Source: an uncultured Caulobacteraceae bacterium
GTDB lineage: Bacteria; Pseudomonadota; Alphaproteobacteria; Caulobacterales; Caulobacteraceae
Assembly (NCBI GenBank): GCA_903929535.1
Contig: CAIYVC010000017.1
Location: forward strand, 1-44,079
Length of the DNA: 44,079 nt
Direction: 5' to 3'
Part shown: piece by piece, positions 1 through 9,092 of the stretch
Layout: each line of letters opens with the position of its first letter
Numbering within the stretch: the stretch's first letter is position 1
Notes under the pieces: model-generated
Seen by the model: only the letters and a program-made list of their open reading frames with translations
Databases searched by the model: none
What the model was told of the DNA's origin: nothing
Program-made: the position numbers and the translations under genes

Positions 1-123
1 CCGGATCGCGCCGCCGGCCAGCAGCAGGTGCTCGGTCAGGGTGGTCTTGCCCGCATCCGGGTGGGAGATGATGGCGAAGGTGCGCCTGCGGGCGGCTTCG
101 GCGGCGGGGGACAGACTGCTCAT
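1..123 (-). CDS. prfC: Peptide chain release factor 3, N-terminal fragment
   Basis: Only the first 41 codons lie in the window; the gene runs off the left edge. The ATG is at 121-123 on the minus strand. The visible residues contain the G1 P-loop [15 protein letters not shown] preceded by RRTFAII, which is the characteristic start of RF3, a translational GTPase that removes RF1/RF2 from the ribosome after peptide release. EF-G and LepA begin differently, so RF3 is the best reading. It is divergent from the M3 peptidase gene, with about 100 nt between the two starts. Confidence 0.85.
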   Translation of the reverse strand, partial: MSSLSPAAEAARRRTFAIISHPDAGKTTLTEHLLLAGGAIR

Positions 124-225
124 GGGCGGGCGATAGCGCGGGGCGGCGCCGGTGGCAAATGCCCGCATGGTTGGCTTCACCGAAACCGGGGGCTAGCGTG
201 ACGGCGAGCCTTCCGGAGTTTGCCC

Positions 226-2079
226 ATGCCCGATGCGTCCCGCCGCGAAATCCTGCTTGCCGCCGGCGCTCTGGCTCTGAGCTCAACGACGGCCCTGGCC
301 GCTGGGACCGTCGAAGGCGCGCCGCCCTCCACCTGGGACCTGTCTGAGCTCTATCCCAACGCTGAGGCCTGGACCGCCGAACGGGCGGCGGTGCTGAAGC
401 TGCTGCCGCAGGTCACAGCCTTCAAAGGCAGGCTGGACGCAGACGCCGCGACCCTCAGAGCCGCGTTGCAGGCCGCTTCGGACGTAGGGCGCAAGAGCCA
501 ACGGCTCAGCCTCTACGCCGGGCTGATCGCCGACAGCGATACCTCGGTCGCCGCCGCCCAGGAGCGGCGCCAGCTGGCCATCGCCCTGCAGGGCCAGATC
601 AGCGAGGCCACGGCCTATATGCAGCCGGAGATCCTGGCCGTAGGCGCCACGAAGATCGCCGCCTTCCAGAAGGCCGACGCGGGCCTCGATAAGTTCGCCT
701 TCCAACTGCGCGACACACTGCGGAAGGCGTCCCACACCCTGGGCGGAGAGGCTGAGGAAGTGATCGCCGCCGCCAGCACGCCGCTCGCGGGCGCGCAGCA
801 GATCCGCACCCAGCTGGTGGCCTCCGACCTGCCCTGGCCCGAAGTGATGCTGTCCACCGGCAAGATCAGACTGGACCAGGCCGCCTATACCGCCGCCCGC
901 GAAGCGCCCAACCGGGCCGACCGCAAGCTGGTGTTCGAGGCCTTTTTCACCGCCTTCGGATCCTACAAGACCTCCCTGGCCGCCGCTCTGGCCACCCAGG
1001 TCCAATCCGACATCTTCACCGCCAAGGCGCGCCGCTATCCGAGCGCCGTCGAAGCCGCGTTGGACGCAGCCGGCGCGGTGCCGGTGGGCGTCTACCGGAC
1101 GCTGGTGGAGGAGACCAACACGGGCCTGCCGGCCCTGCACCGCTATTTCGAGGTCCGCCGCCGGATGCTCGGCCTGCCGGACATGCACTATTACGACATC
1201 TATCCGCCGCTCGTGACGCTGAACGAGACGTTCGATCTGGCCCGCATCCGCACCCTGACGCTGGAAGCGGTGGCGGCGCTCGGCCCCGACTATGTGGCGA
1301 CCCTCAGTAAGGCGACCGCCTCGCCCTGGGGCGACTACCTGCCGCGCAAGAACAAGGTCTCCGGCGCCTACGAGAACGACGCCTATGACGTGCACCCCTA
1401 TCTGCTGCTCAACCTGACCGGCAACTACGAAAGCCTGACCACCTTCGCCCACGAGTGGGGCCACGCCATGCACTCGATCCTGGCCGACAAGGCTCAGCCC
1501 TACGAGACCTCCAGCTATTCGATCTTCACCGCCGAGATCGCCTCGACCATGAACGAACAGCTGCTGGCCGACTCCATGCTGGCCAAGGCCAAGACCAGGC
1601 AGGAGAAACTGTTCTATCTGGGCCAGCTTCTGGAGCTGATGCGCGGCACCTTCTACCGCCAGGCGATGTTCGCGGAGTTCGAACTTCTGATCCACGAGAC
1701 GGTGGAAAAGGGAGAGGCGCTGTCGGGCGAAGGCATGAACGCCATGTATCTGGCGCTGCTGAAGAAATACCACGGACCCAAGGTCACGATCGATCCGGTC
1801 GTGGCCTCCGAATGGGCCTATGTCCCGCACTTCTATTACGACTTCTACGTCTACCAGTACGCCACCTCGATCGCCGCCTCGGCCTACTTCTATGGCGAGG
1901 TAAAGACCGGCGGGGCCAAGGCGCGGGACAACTATCTGAGCGTACTGAAGGCGGGTGGGGCGGACTATCCGGTGGAGGTCCTGAAGAAGTCGGGCCTCGA
2001 CATGACCAGCCCCGCTCCCTACCGCGCCCTGATCGAGCGCTTCTCCAAGACCCTGGATCAGGTCGAGGCGCTGCTCTGA
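226..2079 (+). CDS. pepF: Exported M3-family oligoendopeptidase (PepF-like)
   Basis: Zinc metallopeptidase of family M3, predicted to cleave oligopeptides outside the cytoplasm. The zinc motif HEWGH lies at about residues 409-413, and the third ligand is probably the Glu near residue 437 (FTAEIAS), the spacing usual for M3. Length is 617 aa, normal for PepF. The N-terminus has SRREILL followed by a hydrophobic stretch ending ALAAG, which looks like a twin-arginine signal; most PepF enzymes are cytosolic, so export is notable. I prefer the ATG at 226 over the in-frame TTG at 220 because GGAG at 215-218 is 7 nt from the ATG but only 1 nt from the TTG. It is convergent with the next gene, with one base between the stops. 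Confidence 0.88.
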   Translation: MPDASRREILLAAGALALSSTTALAAGTVEGAPPSTWDLSELYPNAEAWTAERAAVLKLLPQVTAFKGRLDADAATLRAALQAASDVGRKSQRLSLYAGLIADSDTSVAAAQERRQLAIALQGQISEATAYMQPEILAVGATKIAAFQKADAGLDKFAFQLRDTLRKASHTLGGEAEEVIAAASTPLAGAQQIRTQLVASDLPWPEVMLSTGKIRLDQAAYTAAREAPNRADRKLVFEAFFTAFGSYKTSLAAALATQVQSDIFTAKARRYPSAVEAALDAAGAVPVGVYRTLVEETNTGLPALHRYFEVRRRMLGLPDMHYYDIYPPLVTLNETFDLARIRTLTLEAVAALGPDYVATLSKATASPWGDYLPRKNKVSGAYENDAYDVHPYLLLNLTGNYESLTTFAHEWGHAMHSILADKAQPYETSSYSIFTAEIASTMNEQLLADSMLAKAKTRQEKLFYLGQLLELMRGTFYRQAMFAEFELLIHETVEKGEALSGEGMNAMYLALLKKYHGPKVTIDPVVASEWAYVPHFYYDFYVYQYATSIAASAYFYGEVKTGGAKARDNYLSVLKAGGADYPVEVLKKSGLDMTSPAPYRALIERFSKTLDQVEALL

Positions 2080-2080
2080 C

Positions 2081-3175
2081 CTAACGCTCGCCTGGCCCGC
2101 AGTCGCGCAGGCGAGGGTTGGAGCCAAGGCCGCGGATCTTGCCGGTGCTGTCGTTGTCTGCGGACGATCCCGGCACTTCCTTGCCGCTGGTGGCGGCGTG
2201 ACAGGCGGCGGCTCGATTCAGATCGCCCAGCTTGCCCGGGGCTATGTTCAGGCCCAGCTGAGGGGTGGTCTTGGCGACGTTGGCCAGCTGCTGCAGGCAG
2301 GCGGCCCGCTCCGCCGCCGTCAACTTGTAGGTGTCGGGGCTGGCGCAGCCCAGGCGCATCCGCAGGCCGCCCCGGATACCGTCGTCAAAGCCGCCGACGA
2401 TCTGGCCATCGAAGGGCTTCTTGGCCGCTCCGGCCGGGCCCCCTCCCCCGCCTCCGGGCGGAGGCGCCGCCCCGCCGCCTGTATCCGCTGCTGCGATGGG
2501 CGGCGGGGCGCCGGGAACGCGCGATGTGATCGCGGTGCGGTCGCGCGGCTTGGTCTGGACCTGAGCCTCGATCGTCTTGTTGTTGGTCAGGACCGGCAGG
2601 GCGTTCGAGGGCGCCGGGGCGGCCTCGGCTTCCACGGCCTTCGGCGGCGCGGGGGCCGGCGGCTGGTCGATGTCGATCTGCTTGGGCAGCGCCTGTTGCG
2701 CGCCCGCGGTCGTCGGGCGCTGGATGTCCACTCGCCGGTTCTGCGTCGGCTGCTGCAGGCTCTGAACGTCGATGGGCTTTGCCGGGGCCGGCTCGGGCGG
2801 GCGCGGCGCCTCGACGGGGGTCGGTTGTGGTGTCGGCTGGCGGACCTCCTCGACCGGCTTGGGCGGGACCGGCTCGGGTAGGCGCTGGGTCTCCACGGGC
2901 TTGGGCGGAACGGGCGCGGGCGTGGCGTCCTCGCGCAGGCGGCGCAGGATCGGCTTGGGCGTCAGGTCGATGTCGATCTCCGGCGGCGGCACCAGGGGCG
3001 GCAGCAGCTCCACCTCCACCGGCCGGTCGTCCGGCGGCAGCTGCATGGGGTGGACGGCCAGGGCCAGAATCGCCAGCACAAGGAAGTGCCAGGAGGCCGA
3101 GATCGCCAGGCTGGCGAAAGCCTCGGTCCGCGCCGCGCTCTTCTTCTGGCTCTTGTTCTTGGGCGGCGGACGCAC
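2081..3175 (-). CDS. TonB-like proline-rich inner-membrane protein without a TonB C-terminal domain
   Basis: Begins with a short basic cytoplasmic segment (KNKSQKK), one membrane helix at about residues 22-41, then some 180 residues rich in Pro with repeated PPKPVE / PAPAKPID blocks. This is the layout of TonB and TolA, which span the periplasm. The last ~110 residues follow a Gly/Pro linker, contain four cysteines and do not show the TonB C-terminal fold motif. It is therefore a TonB-like spanner with an unrecognised tip domain. The start is uncertain: GTG at 3175 is chosen because the longer reading adds an Arg/Pro-rich segment with no start support, and no clear Shine-Dalgarno is visible. 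No ExbB/ExbD genes are adjacent. Confidence 0.6.
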   Translation of the reverse strand: MRPPPKNKSQKKSAARTEAFASLAISASWHFLVLAILALAVHPMQLPPDDRPVEVELLPPLVPPPEIDIDLTPKPILRRLREDATPAPVPPKPVETQRLPEPVPPKPVEEVRQPTPQPTPVEAPRPPEPAPAKPIDVQSLQQPTQNRRVDIQRPTTAGAQQALPKQIDIDQPPAPAPPKAVEAEAAPAPSNALPVLTNNKTIEAQVQTKPRDRTAITSRVPGAPPPIAAADTGGGAAPPPGGGGGGPAGAAKKPFDGQIVGGFDDGIRGGLRMRLGCASPDTYKLTAAERAACLQQLANVAKTTPQLGLNIAPGKLGDLNRAAACHAATSGKEVPGSSADNDSTGKIRGLGSNPRLRDCGPGER

Positions 3176-3408
3176 GATGACGCCGCGACGACGCGCCGGG
3201 GGACCGCCCGAAAGCGCCTGAAGCCAACGCGAGGCGCCGGGACCGCTATAGTTTTTCGGACGTCGCGAGATCGGTCCGCTCCAGGTTGGGCCGCCCGGGA
3301 AGCTTAGCCTTCCGGGGTTTACGGGCAAGCGGACAAAGGGCGTTTGGGTTGCATATCGCGCTTGTGCACGGCCATTGCGGGCGGATGCGCCGGTGCTAAT
3401 CTCAGCTC

Positions 3409-4017
3409 ATGGCCCAGCTGATGAACCGACGTGCAACCCTGGCCGGCGGCCTCGCCGCGACCTGCGCTGCGACCTGCGCCCATGCCCAGGACGGCGTGGT
3501 GCGAGTGACCATGAAGACCTCCAAGGGCGTGATCGGCCTCGAACTGGAGGCCGGAAAGGCGCCGATCACCGTGCGCAACTTCCTGCGCTACGTGGACATG
3601 AAGCTCTACGACAAGGCCGCCATCTATCGCGTCTCGCACGTGCCCAACGCGCCGGACCACGGGCTGGTGGAGGGCGGGGTGCGCACCCCCGGCAAGCTCC
3701 TGAAGCCCATCGCCCACGAAAGCACCGCCAAGACCGGCCTGACGCACAAGGACGGGACCATCTCCATGGCCCGCCGCGCGCCCGGCACCGCCACTTCCGA
3801 TTTCTTCTTCGTGGTCGGCGACCAGCCCGGCTTCGACGCGGATGTCACCGGCGACGGCGACAAGAACGGCTTCGCCGCCTTCGGTCACGTCATCGAGGGC
3901 ATGGACGTGGTGCACGCCATCTTCGACCTGCCGGTGTCGGCCACCGCAGGCATCGGCGCCATGCGCGGCGAGATGCTGAAAACGCCCGTGACGATTGTCT
4001 CAGTGAGGCGTGCTTAA
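3409..4017 (+). CDS. Exported cyclophilin-type peptidyl-prolyl isomerase
   Basis: A 202-aa protein with an N-terminal signal (MNRRATLAGG... ending AHAQ), so probably periplasmic. The cyclophilin fold is recognisable from KTSKGVIGLELE (first strand), APITVRNFLRYVD, IYRVSH (position of the catalytic Arg), the GTISMARRAPGTATSDFFF block that matches the cyclophilin substrate-site motif, and GFAAFGHVIEGMDVV near the end. The loop before GFAAFG is unusually acidic (DADVTGDGDKNG). A second ATG at 3421 is an equally possible start; neither has a strong ribosome site. Its last 18 bases overlap the end of the convergent hydrolase gene. Confidence 0.87.
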   Translation: MAQLMNRRATLAGGLAATCAATCAHAQDGVVRVTMKTSKGVIGLELEAGKAPITVRNFLRYVDMKLYDKAAIYRVSHVPNAPDHGLVEGGVRTPGKLLKPIAHESTAKTGLTHKDGTISMARRAPGTATSDFFFVVGDQPGFDADVTGDGDKNGFAAFGHVIEGMDVVHAIFDLPVSATAGIGAMRGEMLKTPVTIVSVRRA

Positions 4018-5934
4018 GGCGTCCGCGGTCTTGACCATGGCCTCGGCGTCGCGGCGCAGCAGCAGCCGATCCTGCACCAGCTTGATGGCGGATTGCTGCA
4101 CGGCGGCGATGTAGGTGGTCGGCGTCGGATAGAGCTCCTCCAGCGACAGCCGCGGGTCCTTGGCGGCGATCCGCTCGGCCTTGGTCTTGGCGAAGGGGAC
4201 CATCGAGGCGGCATGGTCGCAGAGGTCCTGAGGGCCATCGAACCCGACGATGGGATTCCAGCCGACATAGGTAGCGCGGGGAGCGTCGACGATCGGCATG
4301 CGCACGCCGCCCAGCGCATTGCCGTCCGCGCCCGCCTTGGGCAGCAGCACGGGATACTCGCCCTTGATCTGGGGCTCGCCCTGGCCCTGCTGGACCAGAT
4401 AGGCGTGCAGGTATTGCTGGCGGTAGGGCAACGGCAGGCCCGCCGGATAGACGTCCTTGGGCGCCACGAGCGTACCGTCGGCGAGGTTGGGATAGCGGCT
4501 TGCCGGCGGCGGCGCCTTGCCGGTCATCCAGTCGTCCAGGTCCAGCAACAGCGCCCGCGCCACCGGACCGTAGAAGACCGGGCTGGACGCCATCTTGCAG
4601 CTGGAATTGCGGGTAGAGACGGCGTTGAACGCATTGATGTGCGGCGAGCCGGCCATCATGAAGGCGCGCACATTGTCCGGCAGGGTGGCCGCAGCGCCCT
4701 TGGTGTCGGTCACCAGCAGGCTAGCCCGGGAACCGTAGAACTCATATTCGGAATCGATTTCGATGATCTTGGGACAGGTCTTGCTGGCCTCGCAGCGCAT
4801 CAGCAGGCCGTCCGTCTTGCCGGTCAAGGAGTCGGTCTGGGCGGCGTAGGTGAAGGGGAACTGGTCGATCGGATAGAGCTGGTTCCACTGCGGTCCGGAG
4901 TTGCGGCCCGGCTGGGCGAAGCGGGCGTTGGTGAAGCTGCGCCGCGTGCCGGGGATGATCGGCAGCATCCCCTCGAACACCACCCGGCCCTTCTCGTCCT
5001 GATTGAAGCCGGAATAGAGCATGTCGCGCATCACCCGCCCGCTCTGGGAGATGCCGGTGGCGATGGCCCGGTCCAGACCCGTCTTGCCGCCGACAGCCAG
5101 GGGGTTCATGGCGCTGGTGTCGTTCTTCAGGAAGCTGGCGATATCACGCACGGCGGCGAAGCCCATGCCGTACAGGCCGGGATCGCGGGCGGTGTAGACA
5201 AGATCGTAGGTTTCGCCCGCCTTCGCGCCCGACTGGCGGACCACCTCGATGGTCTGGTCGTCGATGAATTTGAAGCTCAGGCCGTTGGGCGTGGTGGGTT
5301 CGGAATCAGGACGCTCACGCAGATAGATCTTGGCGTCGGCGGCCTTGGCGGCGGGCCAGCTCAGCGACACGCGAGCGGTCGGCTCGGCGCCGCCCATGAT
5401 CCACTGCTCGCGCGAACGGCCGGTAAGGCCCTTAGCCACGGGCGCGCGTAGCCCCATCACGCCGGGACCGGACAGATCGCCCTGCCAGCCGGCCAGAACC
5501 ACGGTGAAGCCCTGATCCAGCAGGAAGCCGTTGCCCATGTCCTGACCCAGGACCAGCCGCTGGCCCGCGGCGTCGCTCATGTCGTCCACCAGGCTGAGGA
5601 ACAGCTGGCCGCCCCGGTTGACCAGTTCCAGCACCATGGCCCCGTTGGGCCGCTCGGGACGCAGCACGACCACGTCCGCCTTGGCCTCAACCCGGCCCTT
5701 GGCGTCGCGCGGCGCGGCCTTCAGGTCGGCGATGTCGTTGTTGATCGGGTTGGCGGGATCGACCGCGATGGTCGCCTCGGCGACGATCTTGCGTACCCCA
5801 CCCCGATTGGCGAATTCGCGGCCCTGCAGGGCGTTGGCGTCGTTCGACTTGTTGTCGAAGCGGACCACCTCGGCGCGGCAGGGAACGGCGGCGATGGCGG
5901 CCATCGCCACGGCGAGGCTGAGGCGCTTGAGCAT
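4000..5934 (-). CDS. Exported alpha/beta hydrolase (Abhydrolase_10-like)
   Basis: A 644-aa protein with a clear Sec signal (MLKRLSLAVAMAAIAAVPCRA). The nucleophile elbow GISQSG puts the likely catalytic Ser at residue 296, followed by RVMRDMLYSGFNQ, a signature of the large secreted alpha/beta-hydrolase domain family annotated for many alphaproteobacteria. Substrate is unknown; esterase activity is inferred from the fold only. A His in the last 150 residues would complete the triad, but I cannot assign it with confidence. The stop codon TGA (4000-4002) lies inside the 3' end of the cyclophilin gene on the other strand. Confidence 0.75.
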   Translation of the reverse strand: MLKRLSLAVAMAAIAAVPCRAEVVRFDNKSNDANALQGREFANRGGVRKIVAEATIAVDPANPINNDIADLKAAPRDAKGRVEAKADVVVLRPERPNGAMVLELVNRGGQLFLSLVDDMSDAAGQRLVLGQDMGNGFLLDQGFTVVLAGWQGDLSGPGVMGLRAPVAKGLTGRSREQWIMGGAEPTARVSLSWPAAKAADAKIYLRERPDSEPTTPNGLSFKFIDDQTIEVVRQSGAKAGETYDLVYTARDPGLYGMGFAAVRDIASFLKNDTSAMNPLAVGGKTGLDRAIATGISQSGRVMRDMLYSGFNQDEKGRVVFEGMLPIIPGTRRSFTNARFAQPGRNSGPQWNQLYPIDQFPFTYAAQTDSLTGKTDGLLMRCEASKTCPKIIEIDSEYEFYGSRASLLVTDTKGAAATLPDNVRAFMMAGSPHINAFNAVSTRNSSCKMASSPVFYGPVARALLLDLDDWMTGKAPPPASRYPNLADGTLVAPKDVYPAGLPLPYRQQYLHAYLVQQGQGEPQIKGEYPVLLPKAGADGNALGGVRMPIVDAPRATYVGWNPIVGFDGPQDLCDHAASMVPFAKTKAERIAAKDPRLSLEELYPTPTTYIAAVQQSAIKLVQDRLLLRRDAEAMVKTADALSTPH

Positions 5935-6012
5935 GATCGTCCCTATCCGGCGCAGTGTTCTTGTCGGCGCGCAGCTAAGCGCACCTTAGGCCGGACCGCC
6001 AGACAGTGATCG

Positions 6013-6393
6013 CTAGGCCGCGAGCCTTCGCCAGACTTCGCGGTCGGCGGACAGGGGATCGAGGTTGCCTTGAGCCTGGGCGGTGCAGAGGGTCGCCATC
6101 ACCGCGACATCGACGGTGGCGAAGCGCACCGACACCTGTTCGGGCTTGCAGCCGATGCCGGGCGAGACGAACAGCGCCGCGTTGATCTCCGGCGCCTTGG
6201 CCACGATCAGGGAGCACAGCTTGATCGCCTGTTCGGGATTGGTGCGCTGAACCAGCGGCGCCATGGCGAAGACTTCCTGGCCCAGCAGCTGCACATATTC
6301 GAAAGCCACGCTGGCGAACCGGCGGCCGATCACGTGGGGGGCCAGTTCCTCGCCGTCCAGCCTGAGGACGGAGTCGTTCAGCAGAAAGAACAT
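6013..6393 (-). CDS. Conserved hypothetical protein, 126 aa
   Basis: No recognised domain. The protein is soluble-looking, with no signal peptide or membrane segment, begins MFFLLNDSVLRLDGEEL and contains two cysteines in its middle to C-terminal part. Codon use matches the neighbours, and the reading frame is better than its shadows because it has a compact start with no overlap. It lies between the exported hydrolase and the DUF1491 gene on the same strand, about 80 nt from each. No strong ribosome site is visible ahead of the ATG. Function unknown. Confidence 0.6.
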   Translation of the reverse strand: MFFLLNDSVLRLDGEELAPHVIGRRFASVAFEYVQLLGQEVFAMAPLVQRTNPEQAIKLCSLIVAKAPEINAALFVSPGIGCKPEQVSVRFATVDVAVMATLCTAQAQGNLDPLSADREVWRRLAA

Positions 6394-6472
6394 CTTATCG
6401 GGTCCGCATTCTACGGCGCATATGGCCGAGCAGAATGGCAGGACAGGCTTTAGGCCGGGTGTAGGAACAGGG

Positions 6473-6805
6473 TTAACGCGCCTCGACCGGCTCGGTCAGG
6501 AAATGCCGTCCGTCCTTGTCCTCGATCTCCACCACCCAGAGGTCGGGGTCCACGCGCACGGCGCGCTCGATGTAGCGGTCCAGGTCAGGCTCTTCCTGGC
6601 TGGCTGTGGGGTTCATCCAGACGCGCTCGCCCTCGCCTCGGAACGCCTCGGCGTAGAGCAGACTGACGTTGTCGCGGCGATTCAGGGTCTTGACCAGCAC
6701 GGCGCCGGCGCGCGGGTCGCCCTTGCGCGCTACGGTGGCGAAGGCCCCGCCCAGCTCGGCGCGGCGGATCAGGGCGCCCACCCAGACATCGGTCGATAGC
6801 AGCAT
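6473..6805 (-). CDS. DUF1491 family protein
   Basis: A 110-aa small protein matching the DUF1491 pattern of alphaproteobacteria: an N-terminal LSTDVWVGALIRRAE, a central GAVLVKTLNRRD, and a C-terminal acidic segment with DPDLWVVEIEDKDGRHFL. Predicted cytosolic, function not known. The assignment rests on recognised motif order, not on a search. It sits alone between another conserved hypothetical downstream and a divergent exported protein upstream; the intergenic region to that gene is about 120 nt. Confidence 0.75.
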   Translation of the reverse strand: MLLSTDVWVGALIRRAELGGAFATVARKGDPRAGAVLVKTLNRRDNVSLLYAEAFRGEGERVWMNPTASQEEPDLDRYIERAVRVDPDLWVVEIEDKDGRHFLTEPVEAR

Positions 6806-6928
6806 AAGCCGGTTCTAACCCATCGCAGCCCCGCCTGGCGATAAACCCCACGGAAACCTTACCGCTGTAGGGTTCGCGCCCGGCCCCAGAAGGGTCCGGC
6901 CTAGGCCTGCCTCGAAATGGGGACTGTG

Positions 6929-7843
6929 ATGATTTCCTGGATGCGCCCGCATCGCCCGCACTATGCCGCCCGCCGGTGGCTGATCGCGGCGGCGACCCTC
7001 GCGCTCCTGGCCGACATACGGCCGGCCTTGGCCCAGACCCCCTATGAGCTGTTCCGCGAGCGCACCGCCATGCTGGCCACCGGCGAGCGCTGCCGCCTGT
7101 TCGACGCCGACACCACCGCCGCCCTGGACGCCGGGCGCGCCCAGGCCCGCACCGCTGCTCTGCGCGCGGGAACAGAGAGCGATGCCCTGGACCGCGGCGC
7201 CGATCAGGCCCGCGCGCAGGTCGCGCCGCTCGCCTGCAATGCACCGATCGTGATGCGCGAAGCCCAGCGGGTGAAAAGCGCCTTCGCCCTCTATAGCGGC
7301 ATGCACAGAATGTCCTTTCCCGGCGACGTCGGCGCCTGGCGCGCGGACCGGACCCTGGCGGTTCACAACGCCTCCTGGATGTTGGCGCAGGACGCCTTCG
7401 CCGGCCAGGACCGGGTCGTGTTCGGCCTCGCCGGGCGCGAGGGGGGCCAGGCCATCACGGTCGCCGTCGCCTCGCCCGACGGCGCTGAGCCCTATGCCGC
7501 GCGGATCCTGATGCGCGACCCCTTGCGCGCCAGCCGGCCCTATCTGCCCGGCGGCCATCCGCCATTGCAGGCGCGCGCTCCGGTGCGCGCCGCCGCGCGG
7601 GCGATCCTGGCCGAAGCCAAGGCGCCGGCCGACCGGGCGCTGCTGCCCGTGGGGGTCAACGCCGCCTCCGCCTTCCGCTTCCCGACCGAAACCCTGGCCG
7701 CCCTGCAAAAGCTGGATCCGCGCGAGGCGATCAGCGTGGAGTTCCTATACCCCTCCAGCGGCGGCGATCTGGTGCGCACGGCCTTCCTGGAGGTCGGCGA
7801 CTTCAACGCCGGGGTGGCCTTCCTAAAGATGGGTCCTCGTTGA
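6929..7843 (+). CDS. Exported protein of unknown function, 304 aa
   Basis: Has a signal-like N-terminus: basic residues (RRW), a hydrophobic core LIAAATLALLA, and a probable cleavage after PALAQ. The mature part is Ala/Arg rich with two cysteines (ERCRLFD and PLACN) that could form a disulfide, and no recognised domain. The ATG at 6929 is preferred over the ATG at 6917 because GGGGA at 6919-6923 sits 5 nt before it. It is convergent with msrA, with 4 nt between the two stops. Predicted periplasmic; role unknown. Confidence 0.65.
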   Translation: MISWMRPHRPHYAARRWLIAAATLALLADIRPALAQTPYELFRERTAMLATGERCRLFDADTTAALDAGRAQARTAALRAGTESDALDRGADQARAQVAPLACNAPIVMREAQRVKSAFALYSGMHRMSFPGDVGAWRADRTLAVHNASWMLAQDAFAGQDRVVFGLAGREGGQAITVAVASPDGAEPYAARILMRDPLRASRPYLPGGHPPLQARAPVRAAARAILAEAKAPADRALLPVGVNAASAFRFPTETLAALQKLDPREAISVEFLYPSSGGDLVRTAFLEVGDFNAGVAFLKMGPR

Positions 7844-7847
7844 GGCT

Positions 7848-8468
7848 TTAGCCGGCTCGGCCCCAGACTTCCCCGAGACGCGCGTCGCGGCCGCAGCCGA
7901 CCCGGTACATCTGGTAGCCGTCCTTGTTGCGCTCGGCGAAGTTCCGGTGCTCGGCTTCGGCCAGATAGAAGGGCTGCATGGGCAGGACCTGCGCCAGCAT
8001 CTTACCGGACTTCAAACGGCGCGCCGCCGCCGCACGGGATTCCTCGGCAGCCTTCATCTGATTAGGTCCGTCGACGAATACTGCCGGGCGGTAGGACGGG
8101 CCGCGGTCGCAGAACTGACCCTTGTCGTCGGTGGGGTCGACCAGCTTCCAATAGCGATCCAGCAGCTGGCGATAGGTGATCTTGGTCGGATCGAAACGCA
8201 CCCGCACGGCCTCGTAATGGCCGGTCTTTTCGGTCAGCACGTCCTCGTAGCGAGGATATGGCACCTTGCCGCCGGTGTAGCCGGGATCGACCGAGATCAC
8301 GCCGCGCACGGCCTTGAGATCGCTTTCCATGCACCAGAAGCAGCCGCCCGCCAGGATGGCGATCTGGGGTTGCACGGGCTTGAGCGCGGCCATGGCGGCG
8401 CCGGGCAGGCACAGGGCGGCCCCGAGCACGGTCATGGCGGCGAACAGGCGGATGAGGGCGGACCTCAT
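7848..8468 (-). CDS. msrA: Exported peptide-methionine (S)-S-oxide reductase
   Basis: MsrA reduces methionine-S-sulfoxide in damaged proteins. The active-site motif GCFWC is at residues 42-46 with Cys43 as the nucleophile, followed by GYTGGK, TGHYEAVRVRFDP and the C-terminal YRVGCGRD block that carries a recycling Cys. The 206-aa protein has a Sec-type signal (ALIRLFAAMTVLGAALCLPGAAMA), so this copy should act in the periplasm, where it would repair envelope proteins. One deviation: the usual HQDY near the C-terminus reads HRNF. It is convergent with the exported protein gene on the left. Confidence 0.93.
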   Translation of the reverse strand: MRSALIRLFAAMTVLGAALCLPGAAMAALKPVQPQIAILAGGCFWCMESDLKAVRGVISVDPGYTGGKVPYPRYEDVLTEKTGHYEAVRVRFDPTKITYRQLLDRYWKLVDPTDDKGQFCDRGPSYRPAVFVDGPNQMKAAEESRAAAARRLKSGKMLAQVLPMQPFYLAEAEHRNFAERNKDGYQMYRVGCGRDARLGEVWGRAG

Positions 8469-8566
8469 GGGGTCTCCAGCGGGGCGGCGTCGCCCACAGG
8501 CCCCCTCTGGATCAGCCGGTGTGCGGAATCAAGCCTCGCGGTGCGTTATTCGGTCCGACGGCGACC

Positions 8567-8932
8567 CTATTGCTTGGGCAGGCCCGCCGCCTTGCCTGCG
8601 GCTTTCGCGGCCGCCACCTTGGCGCGCAAGTCCTGCGAGGCTTCGTCGCCGCCGGCCTGGGCCTCTTCGGAAACCGTGGCGGAGGGTTTGACGGTCTTCT
8701 GGTTGTCGCCGTTGTCGTTGGCCACCGTTCCGGCGGCGGGCTGTGCGGCGCTGCTGATGGCGGCGGCGGCGGCCTGACTGGAAGTCGCGTCCGACGATGC
8801 GGTGTCGGAGACGGCGGGCGGAGCCGCGTCGGAGGGCGCGGTCGGCTCGGGCGGGTTCTTGGGGCCGCAGGCGGTCAAGGTCCCGGCCGACAGCAGGGCG
8901 GTCAGGGCGAACAGTGTCTTGAAACCGGTCAC
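8567..8932 (-). CDS. Small Ala/Ser-rich lipoprotein
   Basis: A 121-aa protein with a lipoprotein signal: TGFKTLFALTALLSAGTLTAC, where LTAC is the lipobox. The rest is low-complexity, rich in Ala, Ser, Thr and Pro, ending in a Lys/Ala helix-like segment (LRAKVAAAKAAGKAAG). Start chosen as GTG at 8932 because longer readings add residues with no signal character; GGAG lies just upstream of it. Function unknown; possibly an envelope structural or linker protein. It is divergent from the aldo/keto reductase gene. Confidence 0.65.
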   Translation of the reverse strand: MTGFKTLFALTALLSAGTLTACGPKNPPEPTAPSDAAPPAVSDTASSDATSSQAAAAAISSAAQPAAGTVANDNGDNQKTVKPSATVSEEAQAGGDEASQDLRAKVAAAKAAGKAAGLPKQ

Positions 8933-9092
8933 GCGGGCATCTCCATGCAGCTGGCAGTCCAACGTCAGGCGACGCCGCGCTGTTCCGCTGGAACACAGCA
9001 CTAAGCCAGGTCCGAACGAAAAACACGCCCCCTCCAGCTTCACGTCGAGCGGGCCGTCGCTATATGTGACGGGTAACCCTGGGGACATCGCC

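Noticed and set aside
283-2127. Long open frame antisense to the M3 peptidase
   Set aside because: Very GC-rich DNA leaves antisense frames open; the product is low-complexity Gly/Gln/Arg/Val-rich with no domain, while the sense frame is a clear enzyme.
3793-3873. EF-hand-like calcium site in the cyclophilin (DADVTGDGDKNG)
   Set aside because: It falls in a loop that varies in length and is often acidic in bacterial cyclophilins; no complete EF-hand is present.
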